From: an uncultured Flavobacteriales bacterium
GTDB lineage: Bacteria > Bacteroidota > Bacteroidia > Flavobacteriales_G > Salibacteraceae
DNA: 45,451 bases
NCBI GenBank assembly: GCA_905181855.1
Contig: CAJIZE010000010.1
Location: 1 to 45,451, forward strand
Direction: 5' to 3'
Positions 1-7,598 of the stretch are shown here, one piece after another. Under the pieces are notes generated by a model that saw only the letters and a program-made list of their open reading frames with translations, ran no database searches and was not told where the DNA came from. Numbering within the stretch: position 1 is the stretch's first letter; the number at the start of each line of letters is the position of its first letter. The position numbers and the translations under genes were made by a program.

Positions 1-343
1 CAGCAAAATCTGAGATAGCTAATAGGTTATTTATGCCACCCGTAGCATAATTAATTGAAGTTGCACTTTGTGTAAATGTTCCATCACCATTTCCAATAAG
101 TATAATTGCATTTGATGCTGGATAAACCTCAAAGGATTGAGGATAGGACATTCCTCCGTCTAAAGCAAGGTCTAATATTCCATCTTCATTAAAATCATAT
201 GAGAAAGTATTGAGCATTCTTTCGCCAACTTCAACAGTTGTAAATGAAGTTTCAATGGGGTTGGACGCTAAGAATTGCGCAAAACTGTATTGAGATAAAA
301 TGAGGCTTAAAAAAATAGTTAATAATGTAAGTTTGTATTTCAT
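1..343 (-). CDS. secreted FG-GAP/VCBS-repeat protein, partial
   Basis: The start ATG is at 341-343; the reading frame runs off the left edge of the window, so only the N-terminal ~114 residues are visible. Residues 1-22 form a typical signal peptide (MKYKLTLLTIFLSLILSQ, then YSFAQ). Next comes a repeat with the calcium-binding-loop pattern DFNEDGILDLAL and a later GNGDGTFTQS, as in FG-GAP/VCBS beta-propeller proteins. Such proteins in Bacteroidota are usually exported, often with a C-terminal T9SS tail, but that end is not in the window. The precise ligand or function cannot be told. Confidence 0.7.
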   Translation of the reverse strand, partial: MKYKLTLLTIFLSLILSQYSFAQFLASNPIETSFTTVEVGERMLNTFSYDFNEDGILDLALDGGMSYPQSFEVYPASNAIILIGNGDGTFTQSATSINYATGGINNLLAISDFA

Positions 344-578
344 GTTTAATTAAGATTGATTTTTTAAACACTGCAAATATAATAAGATTACTACTGTTTC
401 AATAGTAATATTAGATTGTAAATATTTAATTAGTATGTCTAATAATAGAATATCTTTTTTCTTCAGGGGACACAGTAGTAATTCTCTTGTTACTTTGTAT
501 TTTTAATTAGCTACAACGGATTGAGTCTGGTTCTTACCCCGAAGGTTATGAACTATATAGAATGTTACAATAAGTCTT

Positions 579-1076
579 TTAGCGTCTCAACTTGCCTATT
601 TCAACACTTATAAAGGGTATAAATACAGTGTTTTCTAAATTAATATTAGCCTGTAAATCAATGCCTATGCTTAAAAATGAAAATGGAATAATTTTAAAAC
701 CTAATTTAGTTGCAAATCCAAATGCAATAAAATCTTTACTTTCAGATTGTGTATTAAAAAAACCAGGAGGATCTTTAATGATTAATTCTGTTCTTTTTAC
801 CCCCCACACGAGACCCAACCCTACTTGATATTGTAACCTAAAAATCCCATTATCATTATATTTCCCAACCATTAAACCAACCTGGTTAAAATGCTCAGTA
901 GGAGATTCAAAAAGAACAAATTCTTCAAATACATAATATTCAGCACCATATATAAATTTTTGTTTTAAAACATTTAGTTCTGCGCCAACAGTAAATCCTT
1001 CTTTATTTTCAAAAGATTTATATAAACCAAACTTGGGGTTTATTGAGAAACCATCAAGTTTGCCCAATTGACTCAT
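579..1076 (-). CDS. hypothetical barrel-like protein, N-terminus probably damaged
   Basis: The 165-residue frame has alternating aromatic/hydrophobic stretches (for example FTVGAELNVLKQKFIYGAEY and IFRLQYQVGLGLVWG) and ends in a beta-strand, like small outer-membrane beta-barrel proteins. No family was recognised. As written it starts at ATG 1074-1076 without a signal peptide. A hydrophobic, signal-like stretch (YKLFIIIVLIFFIS) lies directly upstream in a different frame, entering at about 1137. The two would join if one base were missing in the CCCC run at about 1078-1083. It may therefore be a frameshifted gene, a pseudogene, or a spurious start. The 344-578 stretch downstream shows no gene. 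Confidence 0.45.
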   Translation of the reverse strand: MSQLGKLDGFSINPKFGLYKSFENKEGFTVGAELNVLKQKFIYGAEYYVFEEFVLFESPTEHFNQVGLMVGKYNDNGIFRLQYQVGLGLVWGVKRTELIIKDPPGFFNTQSESKDFIAFGFATKLGFKIIPFSFLSIGIDLQANINLENTVFIPFISVEIGKLRR

Positions 1077-1387
1077 TCGGGGATATGAAAAAAATCAAAA
1101 CAATGATTATGAATAATTTATAGGAGGAAAAATTCAAAAATGAATTTATGTCATAAAGTATAATTTGTTCTAATTTTATATTTAGTTCTTTTCGTTTGGC
1201 CTAAAACAAGTGGTTTTTCTTTATGGGCTATAGTGGTTAGTCTATGAGCAGTTACGTGTAAAAAGCAGTTAGCTTTTGGTCGTCCTTCCATTTTTACACT
1301 AGTAATAATTGCCAAATAACAAAAGATTTTCTTTATGCATATTAAATAATCTCAACTGAATGAACAGTTGGAATAGTAAGTTGTTTG
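1077..1387. other. gene-free stretch between atpG and the barrel-like ORF
   Basis: No convincing ORF was seen apart from the possible frameshifted N-terminus of the neighbouring barrel-like gene (about 1077-1137). A short 6-bp inverted repeat, CAACTG/CAGTTG at 1353-1370, lies just downstream of atpG. It has no clear T-run, so it is at best a weak terminator. Confidence 0.4.
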
Positions 1388-2269
1388 TTAAGCGTCGTCT
1401 AATGCTGCGGCGCCACCAACGATTTCAAGAATCTCAGTAGTAATAGCTGCTTGACGTGCTTTGTTGTAGGATAATTTAAGTGCCGAAAGCATATCTCCTG
1501 CATTTTCAGTTGCTTTGTGCATTGCCGTCATACGAGCGCCATGTTCAGAAGCGTTTGAATCTAAAACCGCTTTATAAAATTGCGTTTTTAAAGATATAGG
1601 GATTAAATTTTCAACTATCTCTTTCTTAGATGGCTCAAAAATGTAATCTGAAGAACTTTTAGATCCTTCAGCCTTTTCAGTTTCAATAGGTAACAGCTGC
1701 TCTACCTGAACCAGCTGTGTTGCCGCATTTTTAAATTGATTGTAAATCAAAACTACTTTGTCAAAATCACCATTTGCATAAGCATCCATAATACTTATTG
1801 GTAATTCACTAGCAGCAGTAAAATTTAAATCGTCGTAAAGTGTGTGATTATCTGCAGAGATTGCATGGTCTCTCAATAAATTATCAGACTTTCTAAAAGC
1901 ATCAAACGCTTTTTTACCAACTGTAATAACTTTAAAACCTGCACCATTGGTGCTTTCAACAATTTGTTTTTTAGCTGCTTTAATAACGTTTGCATTAAAA
2001 CCTCCGCACAAACCTCTGTTTGAGTTAATTAATACTAATAATACTTTTTTACCCTCTGAGTCTGCAGCAAAAACATTTTCAGAGTTATCAAGTGAGCCAG
2101 AAAGACTACTTAATATTTCGTTTTGTTTGTTTGCGTATGGCCTCATTTGAATAATACGGTCGGTAGCTTTACGTAACTTGGCAGCAGAAACCATTTTCAT
2201 TGCAGAGGTAATCTGCATGGTTGAGTTTACCGACGTTATTCTATTACGTACTTCTTTTAAATTAGCCAC
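1388..2269 (-). CDS. atpG: F1 ATP synthase gamma subunit
   Basis: This is the central rotor shaft of F1. The 293-residue product has the classic N-terminal coiled-coil helix (LKEVRNRITSVNSTMQITSA, KMVSAAKLRKA) and the conserved C-terminal helix (ARMTAMHKATENAGDML, followed by YNKARQAAITTEI). The start codon at 2267-2269 is GTG, 17 bases after the atpA stop. It is the last gene of the operon; atpD and atpC (beta, epsilon) do not follow, as is usual in Bacteroidota, where these two genes sit elsewhere. Confidence 0.97.
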   Translation of the reverse strand: MANLKEVRNRITSVNSTMQITSAMKMVSAAKLRKATDRIIQMRPYANKQNEILSSLSGSLDNSENVFAADSEGKKVLLVLINSNRGLCGGFNANVIKAAKKQIVESTNGAGFKVITVGKKAFDAFRKSDNLLRDHAISADNHTLYDDLNFTAASELPISIMDAYANGDFDKVVLIYNQFKNAATQLVQVEQLLPIETEKAEGSKSSSDYIFEPSKKEIVENLIPISLKTQFYKAVLDSNASEHGARMTAMHKATENAGDMLSALKLSYNKARQAAITTEILEIVGGAAALDDA

Positions 2270-2286
2270 AGCTTACGTTTTAATGG

Positions 2287-3867
2287 TTATGCTTTGTATT
2301 TAGCAGCAAGGTCTTTACAAACCGCTTCTAATACATCTGTTACTTTACTGTTTAATTTACCTGATTTAAGGATATCTAATTCAGCTCTGTGTTTGGCGTC
2401 CATAAAAACTAAAAACTCTTTTTCAAAAGCTTTAATTTGTTTAACTGGAACATCTCTTAACATGCCTTTAGTGCCCAAATAAATGATTGCAATTTGATGC
2501 TCAACGCTTAATGGAGATCCTTCGGCCTGTTTTAGAATCTCAACGTTACGAGCACCTTTGTTAAGCACACCCATTGTTGCTGCATCTAAATCAGATCCAA
2601 ATTTTGCAAACGCTTCAAGTTCACGGTAAGCGGCTTGATCTAGTTTTAATGTACCAGATACTTTTTTCATTGATTTAATCTGTGCGTTACCACCAACACG
2701 TGATACCGAGATACCTACGTTAATTGCTGGACGAACACCTGATAAAAACAAATCAGACTCTAAGAATATTTGTCCATCAGTAATAGAAATTACGTTGGTT
2801 GGAATATAAGCTGATACGTCACCCGCTTGTGTTTCAATAATTGGCAATGCTGTTAATGAACCACCACCTTTTACTTTGTCTTTTAAGGACTCAGGTAAAT
2901 CGTTCATTTGAGCTGCAATTTTATCATCGTTAATAACCTTTGCGGCACGTTCTAACAACCTTGAGTGAAGGTAAAATACATCACCGGGATAAGCTTCACG
3001 CCCTGGAGGTCTTCTTAAAAGAAGTGATACCTCACGGTAAGCTACGGCTTGTTTTGATAAATCATCAAAAACAATTAATGCAGGACGACCAGTATCTCTA
3101 AAAAACTCACCTACAGCAACACCCGCAAATGGAGCGTAAAACTGCATTGGAGCAGGATCAGATGCGTTTGCAGCAACTATTACTGTATAAGGTAAAGCAC
3201 CTGCATCATCTAATTTTTGAACGATTTGAGCAACCGTAGATGCTTTTTGACCTATTGCAACATAGATACAGAAAACAGGTTCACCTCTATCGTAAAATTC
3301 TTTTTGGTTAATAATAGTATCAAGAGCAATTGTTGATTTACCTGTTTGACGGTCACCAATAATTAACTCACGTTGACCTCTTCCTACAGGAATCATAGAG
3401 TCAATTGCTTTAATACCTGTTTGTAATGGCTCTGCTACCGGCTCACGAAAGATAACACCAGGTGCTTTTCTTTCTAGAGGTAACTCAATTAATTCTCCTT
3501 CAAAAGGACCTTTACCATCAATTGGTTCACCTTGTGTGTTAATTACACGACCCAACAAACCTTCACCAACTTTAATTGATGCAATTAGTTTGGTGCGTTT
3601 TACTTTATCTCCTTCTTTAATACCTTTTGATGCGCCCAATAGTACAGCCCCAACATTGTCCTCTTCAAGGTTAAGAGCGATTGCTCTTAATCCGTTTTCG
3701 AATTCGATTAGCTCGCCATATTGTACGTTTGTTAATCCGTAAATACGAGCAATACCGTCTCCTACTTGAAGAACAGATCCTACTTCTTCTAGTTCAGCAA
3801 CTGTTTTCATTCCTGAAAGCTGCTCTCGTAAGATTGCTGATACTTCAGATGGTTTTACTTCTGCCAT
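2287..3867 (-). CDS. atpA: F1 ATP synthase alpha subunit
   Basis: This is the regulatory nucleotide-binding subunit of the F1 hexamer; at 526 residues it has the expected length. It has a beta-barrel N-domain, then a P-loop [13 protein letters not shown] near residue 170. The signature [20 protein letters not shown] and the C-terminal helical domain follow. The ATG at 3865-3867 is 11 bases after the atpH stop, consistent with translational coupling in the atpB-E-F-H-A-G operon. Confidence 0.98.
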   Translation of the reverse strand: MAEVKPSEVSAILREQLSGMKTVAELEEVGSVLQVGDGIARIYGLTNVQYGELIEFENGLRAIALNLEEDNVGAVLLGASKGIKEGDKVKRTKLIASIKVGEGLLGRVINTQGEPIDGKGPFEGELIELPLERKAPGVIFREPVAEPLQTGIKAIDSMIPVGRGQRELIIGDRQTGKSTIALDTIINQKEFYDRGEPVFCIYVAIGQKASTVAQIVQKLDDAGALPYTVIVAANASDPAPMQFYAPFAGVAVGEFFRDTGRPALIVFDDLSKQAVAYREVSLLLRRPPGREAYPGDVFYLHSRLLERAAKVINDDKIAAQMNDLPESLKDKVKGGGSLTALPIIETQAGDVSAYIPTNVISITDGQIFLESDLFLSGVRPAINVGISVSRVGGNAQIKSMKKVSGTLKLDQAAYRELEAFAKFGSDLDAATMGVLNKGARNVEILKQAEGSPLSVEHQIAIIYLGTKGMLRDVPVKQIKAFEKEFLVFMDAKHRAELDILKSGKLNSKVTDVLEAVCKDLAAKYKA

Positions 3868-3878
3868 TTTACTATTGT

Positions 3879-4439
3879 TTAATTATTTTTTACTGTATGA
3901 TGATTTTGACTTATTTCACGTTTTATCGTACTCAGTTTGCGTGAAACGCTTTCATCTAATTGTTTGTCTCCTACTTGAAGGATAAACCCTCCAATTAGAT
4001 CTGAGTTTATTTCCTCGTTCAATTCAATTTTACCTGAATTGATGCTATTTGCAATTGCAATTATTCTTTCTCGTTCAGCACCATCAAGTTGTATAGCTGA
4101 TGCTATTTCAGCTGTTACAATATGGTGGTGTGCTTTGTATCTATCCACATAGCTTTTGCAGATACTTTCCAATAAAAACTCTCTTCTCTTTCTAACTAAT
4201 ATTTCAACAAATGAATTGGTTAGTTTATTGATTTTTGAGCCAAATATCTTACTAAGAAATTTTGCTTTTGTGTCTTGTTTAATAACAGGGCTTTTAAGCA
4301 TTACCTTAAGCTCTTTGTTTTCTGCTAATACAGAAAGAACAAGGTTTACATCGTTGTAACAAGATTCAATATCACCACGTTCGATTGCAAGATCAATCCA
4401 AGCTTTTGAGTAACGTACTGCAGCTTTATGGCTTTTCAT
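3879..4439 (-). CDS. atpH: F1 ATP synthase delta subunit (OSCP)
   Basis: This subunit connects the peripheral stalk b subunits to the top of F1. The 186-residue product has the OSCP N-terminal helical bundle ([19 protein letters not shown]). The C-terminal segment is typical of the family, with [20 protein letters not shown] followed by LSTIKREI. One base separates it from atpF, and it precedes atpA, the standard order. Confidence 0.95.
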   Translation of the reverse strand: MKSHKAAVRYSKAWIDLAIERGDIESCYNDVNLVLSVLAENKELKVMLKSPVIKQDTKAKFLSKIFGSKINKLTNSFVEILVRKRREFLLESICKSYVDRYKAHHHIVTAEIASAIQLDGAERERIIAIANSINSGKIELNEEINSDLIGGFILQVGDKQLDESVSRKLSTIKREISQNHHTVKNN

Positions 4440-4440
4440 C

Positions 4441-4935
4441 TTAGTTAAGTTTTAAATCGTCGATGTATCGGCTAACCAATGCTTTTTGACTTCCGTCAGT
4501 AGCAAGCTTGTCCCGAAGTAATTTTTCAGCTATCTCGATAGAAAAGGAACTTACCATTTCTTTAATTTCTGATAATGCAGCTGCTTTTTCGTTGGCAATT
4601 TCTTCTCTTGCGTGAACAATCATTTTGTCGCCTTCAAGTTTTGATTTTGACTTTGCATCAGAGATCATTTTATCAGAAGTTTCTTTAGCGTCCTTTAAAA
4701 GTAAGTCTCTTTCTTTTCTTGCTTCAAAAATAAGTTCTTCGTTTTTAGACTGAAGAGCTTGCATTTCTTTTTGAGCATTCTCAGCAGCTTTTAAAGATCC
4801 TTCAATTGAGTCTTCGCGCTCTTTGATACTGCTTAGAATAGGTTTCCATGCAAATTTTCCTAATAGAAAAAGAACTATTAAGAAAGCTAATGTCGTCCAA
4901 AAAACTAATCCAATACCGGGTGTAACTAATCCCAT
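4441..4935 (-). CDS. atpF: F0 ATP synthase subunit b
   Basis: This is the peripheral stalk subunit. Residues about 8-28 form the single membrane helix (IGLVFWTTLAFLIVLFLLGK), followed by the characteristic FAWKPI and then a long charged coiled coil rich in Glu, Lys and Ala to residue 164. Translation starts at ATG 4933-4935, preceded on the minus strand by a long A-rich leader that follows the atpE-atpF hairpin. Confidence 0.96.
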   Translation of the reverse strand: MGLVTPGIGLVFWTTLAFLIVLFLLGKFAWKPILSSIKEREDSIEGSLKAAENAQKEMQALQSKNEELIFEARKERDLLLKDAKETSDKMISDAKSKSKLEGDKMIVHAREEIANEKAAALSEIKEMVSSFSIEIAEKLLRDKLATDGSQKALVSRYIDDLKLN

Positions 4936-4968
4936 TTTTTTTGTTTTGTTTTGTTTTTAATTTTTTAA

Positions 4969-5001
4969 AATGAAGCTGCAACCAACCGTTGCAGCTTCAT
5001 T
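4969..5001 (-). promoter_or_regulatory. perfect 13-bp hairpin between atpE and atpF
   Basis: Arms 4969-4981 and 4989-5001 are perfectly complementary (AATGAAGCTGCAA / TTGCAGCTTCATT) around a 7-base loop. It sits directly after the atpE stop. On the minus strand it is followed by an A-rich stretch rather than a long T-run, so it looks less like a full terminator than like a mRNA-stabilising or partial-attenuation element. Such an element could raise c-subunit output over downstream genes. Confidence 0.75.
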
Positions 5002-5009
5002 CAATTTGA

Positions 5010-5255
5010 TTAAGCCAATACTACAAGCAGACAAAGAACAATAGCGAAGAATACCGCACCTTCAACAAGGGCAGCAGCAACGATCATGTTAGCTCTAATC
5101 TCTCCAGTAGATTCTGGTTGGCGAGCGATAGCTTCAAGAGCAGAGCCCCCGATTCTACCAATACCAACTCCGGCCCCTAATGCAGCAATTCCAGCACCGA
5201 TTCCGGCACCCATAACGCCTATTGCAGCATCAAGTAAAATAGTTAATAATGACAT
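5010..5255 (-). CDS. atpE: F0 ATP synthase subunit c
   Basis: This 81-residue hairpin protein forms the rotor ring. TM1 is glycine-rich (GAGIGAGIAALGAGVGIGRI), the polar loop is ARQPE, and TM2 carries the ion-binding Glu65 in VEGAVFF. The Gln of TM1 and the Ser/Thr after the Glu that mark Na+-binding rings are absent, so a proton ring is inferred. It is followed by the 4969-5001 hairpin. Confidence 0.98.
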   Translation of the reverse strand: MSLLTILLDAAIGVMGAGIGAGIAALGAGVGIGRIGGSALEAIARQPESTGEIRANMIVAAALVEGAVFFAIVLCLLVVLA

Positions 5256-5287
5256 AATTGATTAATTATTTGGTTAAACATAAATTA

Positions 5288-6379
5288 CTAATGTGCTTCT
5301 TCTGTTGCCATTCCAAAATACAGGGCCGACAACAACGTGAACACATACGCTTGTAAGAACGCAACTAACAATTCCAAACCGTTCATAAATACCAAGAAAA
5401 CGGTTGAACCGATAGATACCCCCAAGGCAGTGCTATCTCCTGAAGATGCTTGGAAAATAAATATTAAACTAGCAAATGACAGGATAATAATATGGCCTGC
5501 TGTAATGTTCGCAAAAAGTCGTAAACAAAGTACCAGTGGTTTTGAGACAACTCCAACAAGTTCAATAGGAATCATAATTGGCAACAACCACAATGGAACT
5601 CCCGGAGGCATTATTATGTGAGACCAGTAACCCTTGTTGGCGCTAAAAGATGTTATAACAAATGTGAACATGGCTAATACCGCTGTTACACCAATGTTAC
5701 CTGTTACGTTAAGTCCTCCTAAAAATGGAATCATACCCAACATGTTGGTGATCCAGATAAAGAAGAATATTGACAACAGGAATGGCATAAACCTCTCATG
5801 TCTTCTTCCAATCGATGGTTTTGCAACTTCATCACGGATAAATAAAATTAAAGGTTCCATGAAAGATTGAATTCCTTTTGGTGCTTTTCCTCTATTTGTT
5901 CTATATCCTTTTGCAACAGATAAAAAGATTAAGAACATTATGAGAATAGATAGCAACATTCCAACTACATTTTTGGTGATTGAAAAATCCAAAGGCGCTA
6001 CATTAGTAATTGAACCCGCTTCATCAGTATTTATCATACCTGACTCATCAGCTATATAAACGTGCCCACGATTGTAAGCATAAGCATAGCCTGTGCTTTC
6101 TGATTTGTAAACGGAAGTTGTGCTGTGGTTTTCATCATAAAAATTAGAAAACGAAAATATATCAATCCCATTATCGGTATATAGTATTACCGGTAACGGA
6201 ATTGTTAATCCATCCATGATGTGAATATCATGTGCATCTAAAACATGGTGCATGATCATTTCACCGGCATTAAAACCTTTTATCTTTTCCGATTCAGACG
6301 CTTTTGACAAAAATGGGCTGGCGGTGAATATTAGTGCTAATAAAAGCGCAATATGTGTAGGGTGTTTTTTAAAACTCAA
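5288..6379 (-). CDS. atpB: F0 ATP synthase subunit a
   Basis: This is the proton-channel subunit. The C-terminal half has the conserved stator helices with the essential Arg in LCLRLFANITAGH, and TM segments from about residue 140 on. As in other Bacteroidota it carries a long periplasmic N-domain after a signal-like segment (HIALLLALIFTASPFLSKAS). The frame is open up to 6424 without any ATG. The TTG at 6422-6424 lies inside the TACTTTTG promoter box, so it can hardly be the start. The next TTG, at 6377-6379, gives a neat signal peptide (363 residues) and is chosen, with moderate certainty. A dedicated promoter lies just upstream. Confidence 0.93.
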   Translation of the reverse strand: MSFKKHPTHIALLLALIFTASPFLSKASESEKIKGFNAGEMIMHHVLDAHDIHIMDGLTIPLPVILYTDNGIDIFSFSNFYDENHSTTSVYKSESTGYAYAYNRGHVYIADESGMINTDEAGSITNVAPLDFSITKNVVGMLLSILIMFLIFLSVAKGYRTNRGKAPKGIQSFMEPLILFIRDEVAKPSIGRRHERFMPFLLSIFFFIWITNMLGMIPFLGGLNVTGNIGVTAVLAMFTFVITSFSANKGYWSHIIMPPGVPLWLLPIMIPIELVGVVSKPLVLCLRLFANITAGHIIILSFASLIFIFQASSGDSTALGVSIGSTVFLVFMNGLELLVAFLQAYVFTLLSALYFGMATEEAH

Positions 6380-6421
6380 ACTAGTGTTTTTACAACTATT
6401 AACTTCCTTTGAAATTGAGCG

Positions 6422-6449
6422 CAAAAGTAGGTAATTAAATAAATTACAA
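6422..6449 (-). promoter_or_regulatory. Bacteroidota sigma-A type promoter of atpB
   Basis: On the minus strand TTG (6447-6449), a 17-base spacer and TACTTTTG (6422-6429) match the TTG-N17-23-TAnnTTTG pattern of Bacteroidota primary sigma factor promoters. It would start transcription near 6415, inside the longest open frame of atpB. Confidence 0.6.
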
Positions 6450-6462
6450 TGTGTTAATCTTT

Positions 6463-6579
6463 GGTTTTTTTATTAGCAAGAAAAAGTTTTTAACAGGTTT
6501 GGGTGAGCCGACTGGTAATTAGGTTTTTTATTAGTAAGAAAAAGCTTTTACCGGGTTTGGGTAAACCGCCTGATTATCA
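6463..6579. repeat. two imperfect tandem copies of a ~59-bp unit upstream of atpB
   Basis: Copy 1 is at 6463-6521 and copy 2 at 6522-6579. Both open with GGTTTTTT(T)ATTAG and share AGAAAAAG, GGTTTGGGT and similar 3' ends; the start of a third copy, GGTTGTTTTGTT, follows at 6580. Copy 2 ends in a small hairpin CCTGA-TTA-TCAGG (6569-6581). The array fills the gap between the stop of the 4-TM gene and the atpB promoter. Confidence 0.8.
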
Positions 6580-6954
6580 GGTTGTTTTGTTGTGAGTTAA
6601 AAGGTAAACTGACTCAAATACCGTATAAATAAAATATATTGCTGTAAAGATTATGGTATTTTTAACTATCAAGAATCCTCCTCTAAACGCATAAACATAA
6701 ACCGCTATTACAGTTAAAGTAAGAAACATTTTTACCGCACCGAACCCCATGAACGCATTTATAAAACTTTGTGGCCGGCCCTCTTTTGACTTTGTAAGAA
6801 CGTAATGCCCAGCCAAGGTTAAAACAAAAAAATAGACTAATCCTAAGGTGAGGAAGTTTCCAATACCAACATTGAAAAAATGTTGTTTTGCAATGTGAAC
6901 AAATGCACCTAATATTACTGTTGCAGCTACTAAAAGAAGAAGGTATTTTTTCAT
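6577..6954 (-). CDS. 4-TM membrane protein of the ATP synthase operon
   Basis: The 125-residue product has four hydrophobic helices: about residues 3-22, 31-52, 68-92 and 98-118. Its ATG overlaps the stop of the AtpZ-like gene by 4 bases, which implies coupled translation. Position between an AtpZ-like gene and atpB suggests an AtpI-like accessory or assembly role, but no diagnostic motif was recognised; the function is inferred from context only. Confidence 0.75.
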   Translation of the reverse strand: MKKYLLLLVAATVILGAFVHIAKQHFFNVGIGNFLTLGLVYFFVLTLAGHYVLTKSKEGRPQSFINAFMGFGAVKMFLTLTVIAVYVYAFRGGFLIVKNTIIFTAIYFIYTVFESVYLLTHNKTT

Positions 6955-7169
6955 TTACTTGAAACGTCTCTTATCATTACATATATAGCTAGTGTAACAG
7001 AGGTTAAAGTTAATATTAATGTAAAAAACGGAAACTTGGTGAGTTTGTAGTCGTCTAAATACTGGCCAAAAGAAACGGCCCCAATAATAATGGCGGCCAT
7101 TTTAATACCCATACTTGAGTATCTAAAAATAAAGTTAGGCTTGTTTTTCCTTGGGGTCTTGTTTGTCAT
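6951..7169 (-). CDS. AtpZ/AtpI-like ATP synthase accessory protein
   Basis: This is a 72-residue protein with two membrane helices. The core YSSMGIKMAAIIIGAVSFGQ, then LDDYKLTKFPFFTL and a second helix, matches small AtpZ/AtpI proteins (a G-rich first helix, then a D-rich turn). AtpZ/AtpI proteins are linked to c-ring assembly or Mg2+ transport. The frame is open to 7238, but the ATG at 7167-7169 is preferred because it leaves only a 35-base overlap with the bactofilin gene and matches the family length. Confidence 0.8.
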   Translation of the reverse strand: MTNKTPRKNKPNFIFRYSSMGIKMAAIIIGAVSFGQYLDDYKLTKFPFFTLILTLTSVTLAIYVMIRDVSSK

Positions 7170-7551
7170 GCAACATTTCTTTGATAACAGCACCCATCGA
7201 ACAGTTTCCTGTAAATGCTGCGCCTGGCTCAATTGCAAGCTTGCCGGTAATTATGTCCCCTTTTATTGAGGCTGTTGCGTGTAATGTTAGCAATTCAGCT
7301 ACTGTGATTTTACCTTTTACATCCCCTGAACAGTTGGCTGTTTGGCAAATAATTTCACCATTAACTTTACCTGTTTCACCAATTACAATCTTACCCGACG
7401 ATTTAATTGTCCCGGTTAATTCACCATCAATTCTTATACTGCCGTTGGTTTCAATGTCTCCGGTAATGGAGGTTCCCTTCGCTACTTGGTTTCTTTGAAA
7501 CGACTCAGACTCATTTGATTTACCCATGTCCTTTTTTTTGACGTTAAACAT
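7135..7551 (-). CDS. bactofilin (polymer-forming cytoskeletal protein)
   Basis: Bactofilins polymerise without nucleotide into filaments that scaffold cell-envelope enzymes. The 138-residue product has a short basic N-terminus (MFNVKKKDMGKS). A right-handed beta-helix follows with repeats of the type GTSITGDIETNGSIRIDGEL, GTIKSSGKIVIGETG and VNGEIICQTANCSGDV. The ATG at 7549-7551 is chosen over the longer frame to 7584 because it matches the usual MF-K-rich start and lies 14 bases after a TAAATTTG box (7566-7573). It is the first gene of the bactofilin-atpZ-atp run. Confidence 0.92.
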   Translation of the reverse strand: MFNVKKKDMGKSNESESFQRNQVAKGTSITGDIETNGSIRIDGELTGTIKSSGKIVIGETGKVNGEIICQTANCSGDVKGKITVAELLTLHATASIKGDIITGKLAIEPGAAFTGNCSMGAVIKEMLHDKQDPKEKQA

Positions 7552-7565
7552 AGTTTTTATTTTTG

Positions 7566-7573
7566 CAAATTTA
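7566..7573 (-). promoter_or_regulatory. -7 box TAAATTTG before bactofilin
   Basis: This is a perfect TAnnTTTG element 14 bases from the start codon. No TTG was found at the expected -33 distance, so only half of the promoter is supported. Confidence 0.4.
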
Positions 7574-7598
7574 TAAAAAAACAATAGTTTAGACTATT
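7574..7598 (-). terminator. weak hairpin plus T-run after sprE
   Basis: The minus strand shows AATAGT-CTAA-ACTATT (7583-7598, overlapping the sprE stop), then G and seven T. The stem is short and AT-rich, so termination is probably partial; the element also abuts the bactofilin promoter. Confidence 0.4.

Noticed and set aside
592-828. Plus-strand open frame across the barrel-like gene
   Set aside because: It is antisense to a better minus-strand frame, with no signal, motif or promoter.
1353-1370. Inverted repeat after atpG as a terminator
   Set aside because: Only 6 bp of stem and no clear T-run on the coding strand; kept only as a note in the intergenic entry.
5010-5255. Sodium-translocating c-ring
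   Set aside because: The TM1 Gln and the Ser/Thr next to Glu65 expected for sodium binding are absent.
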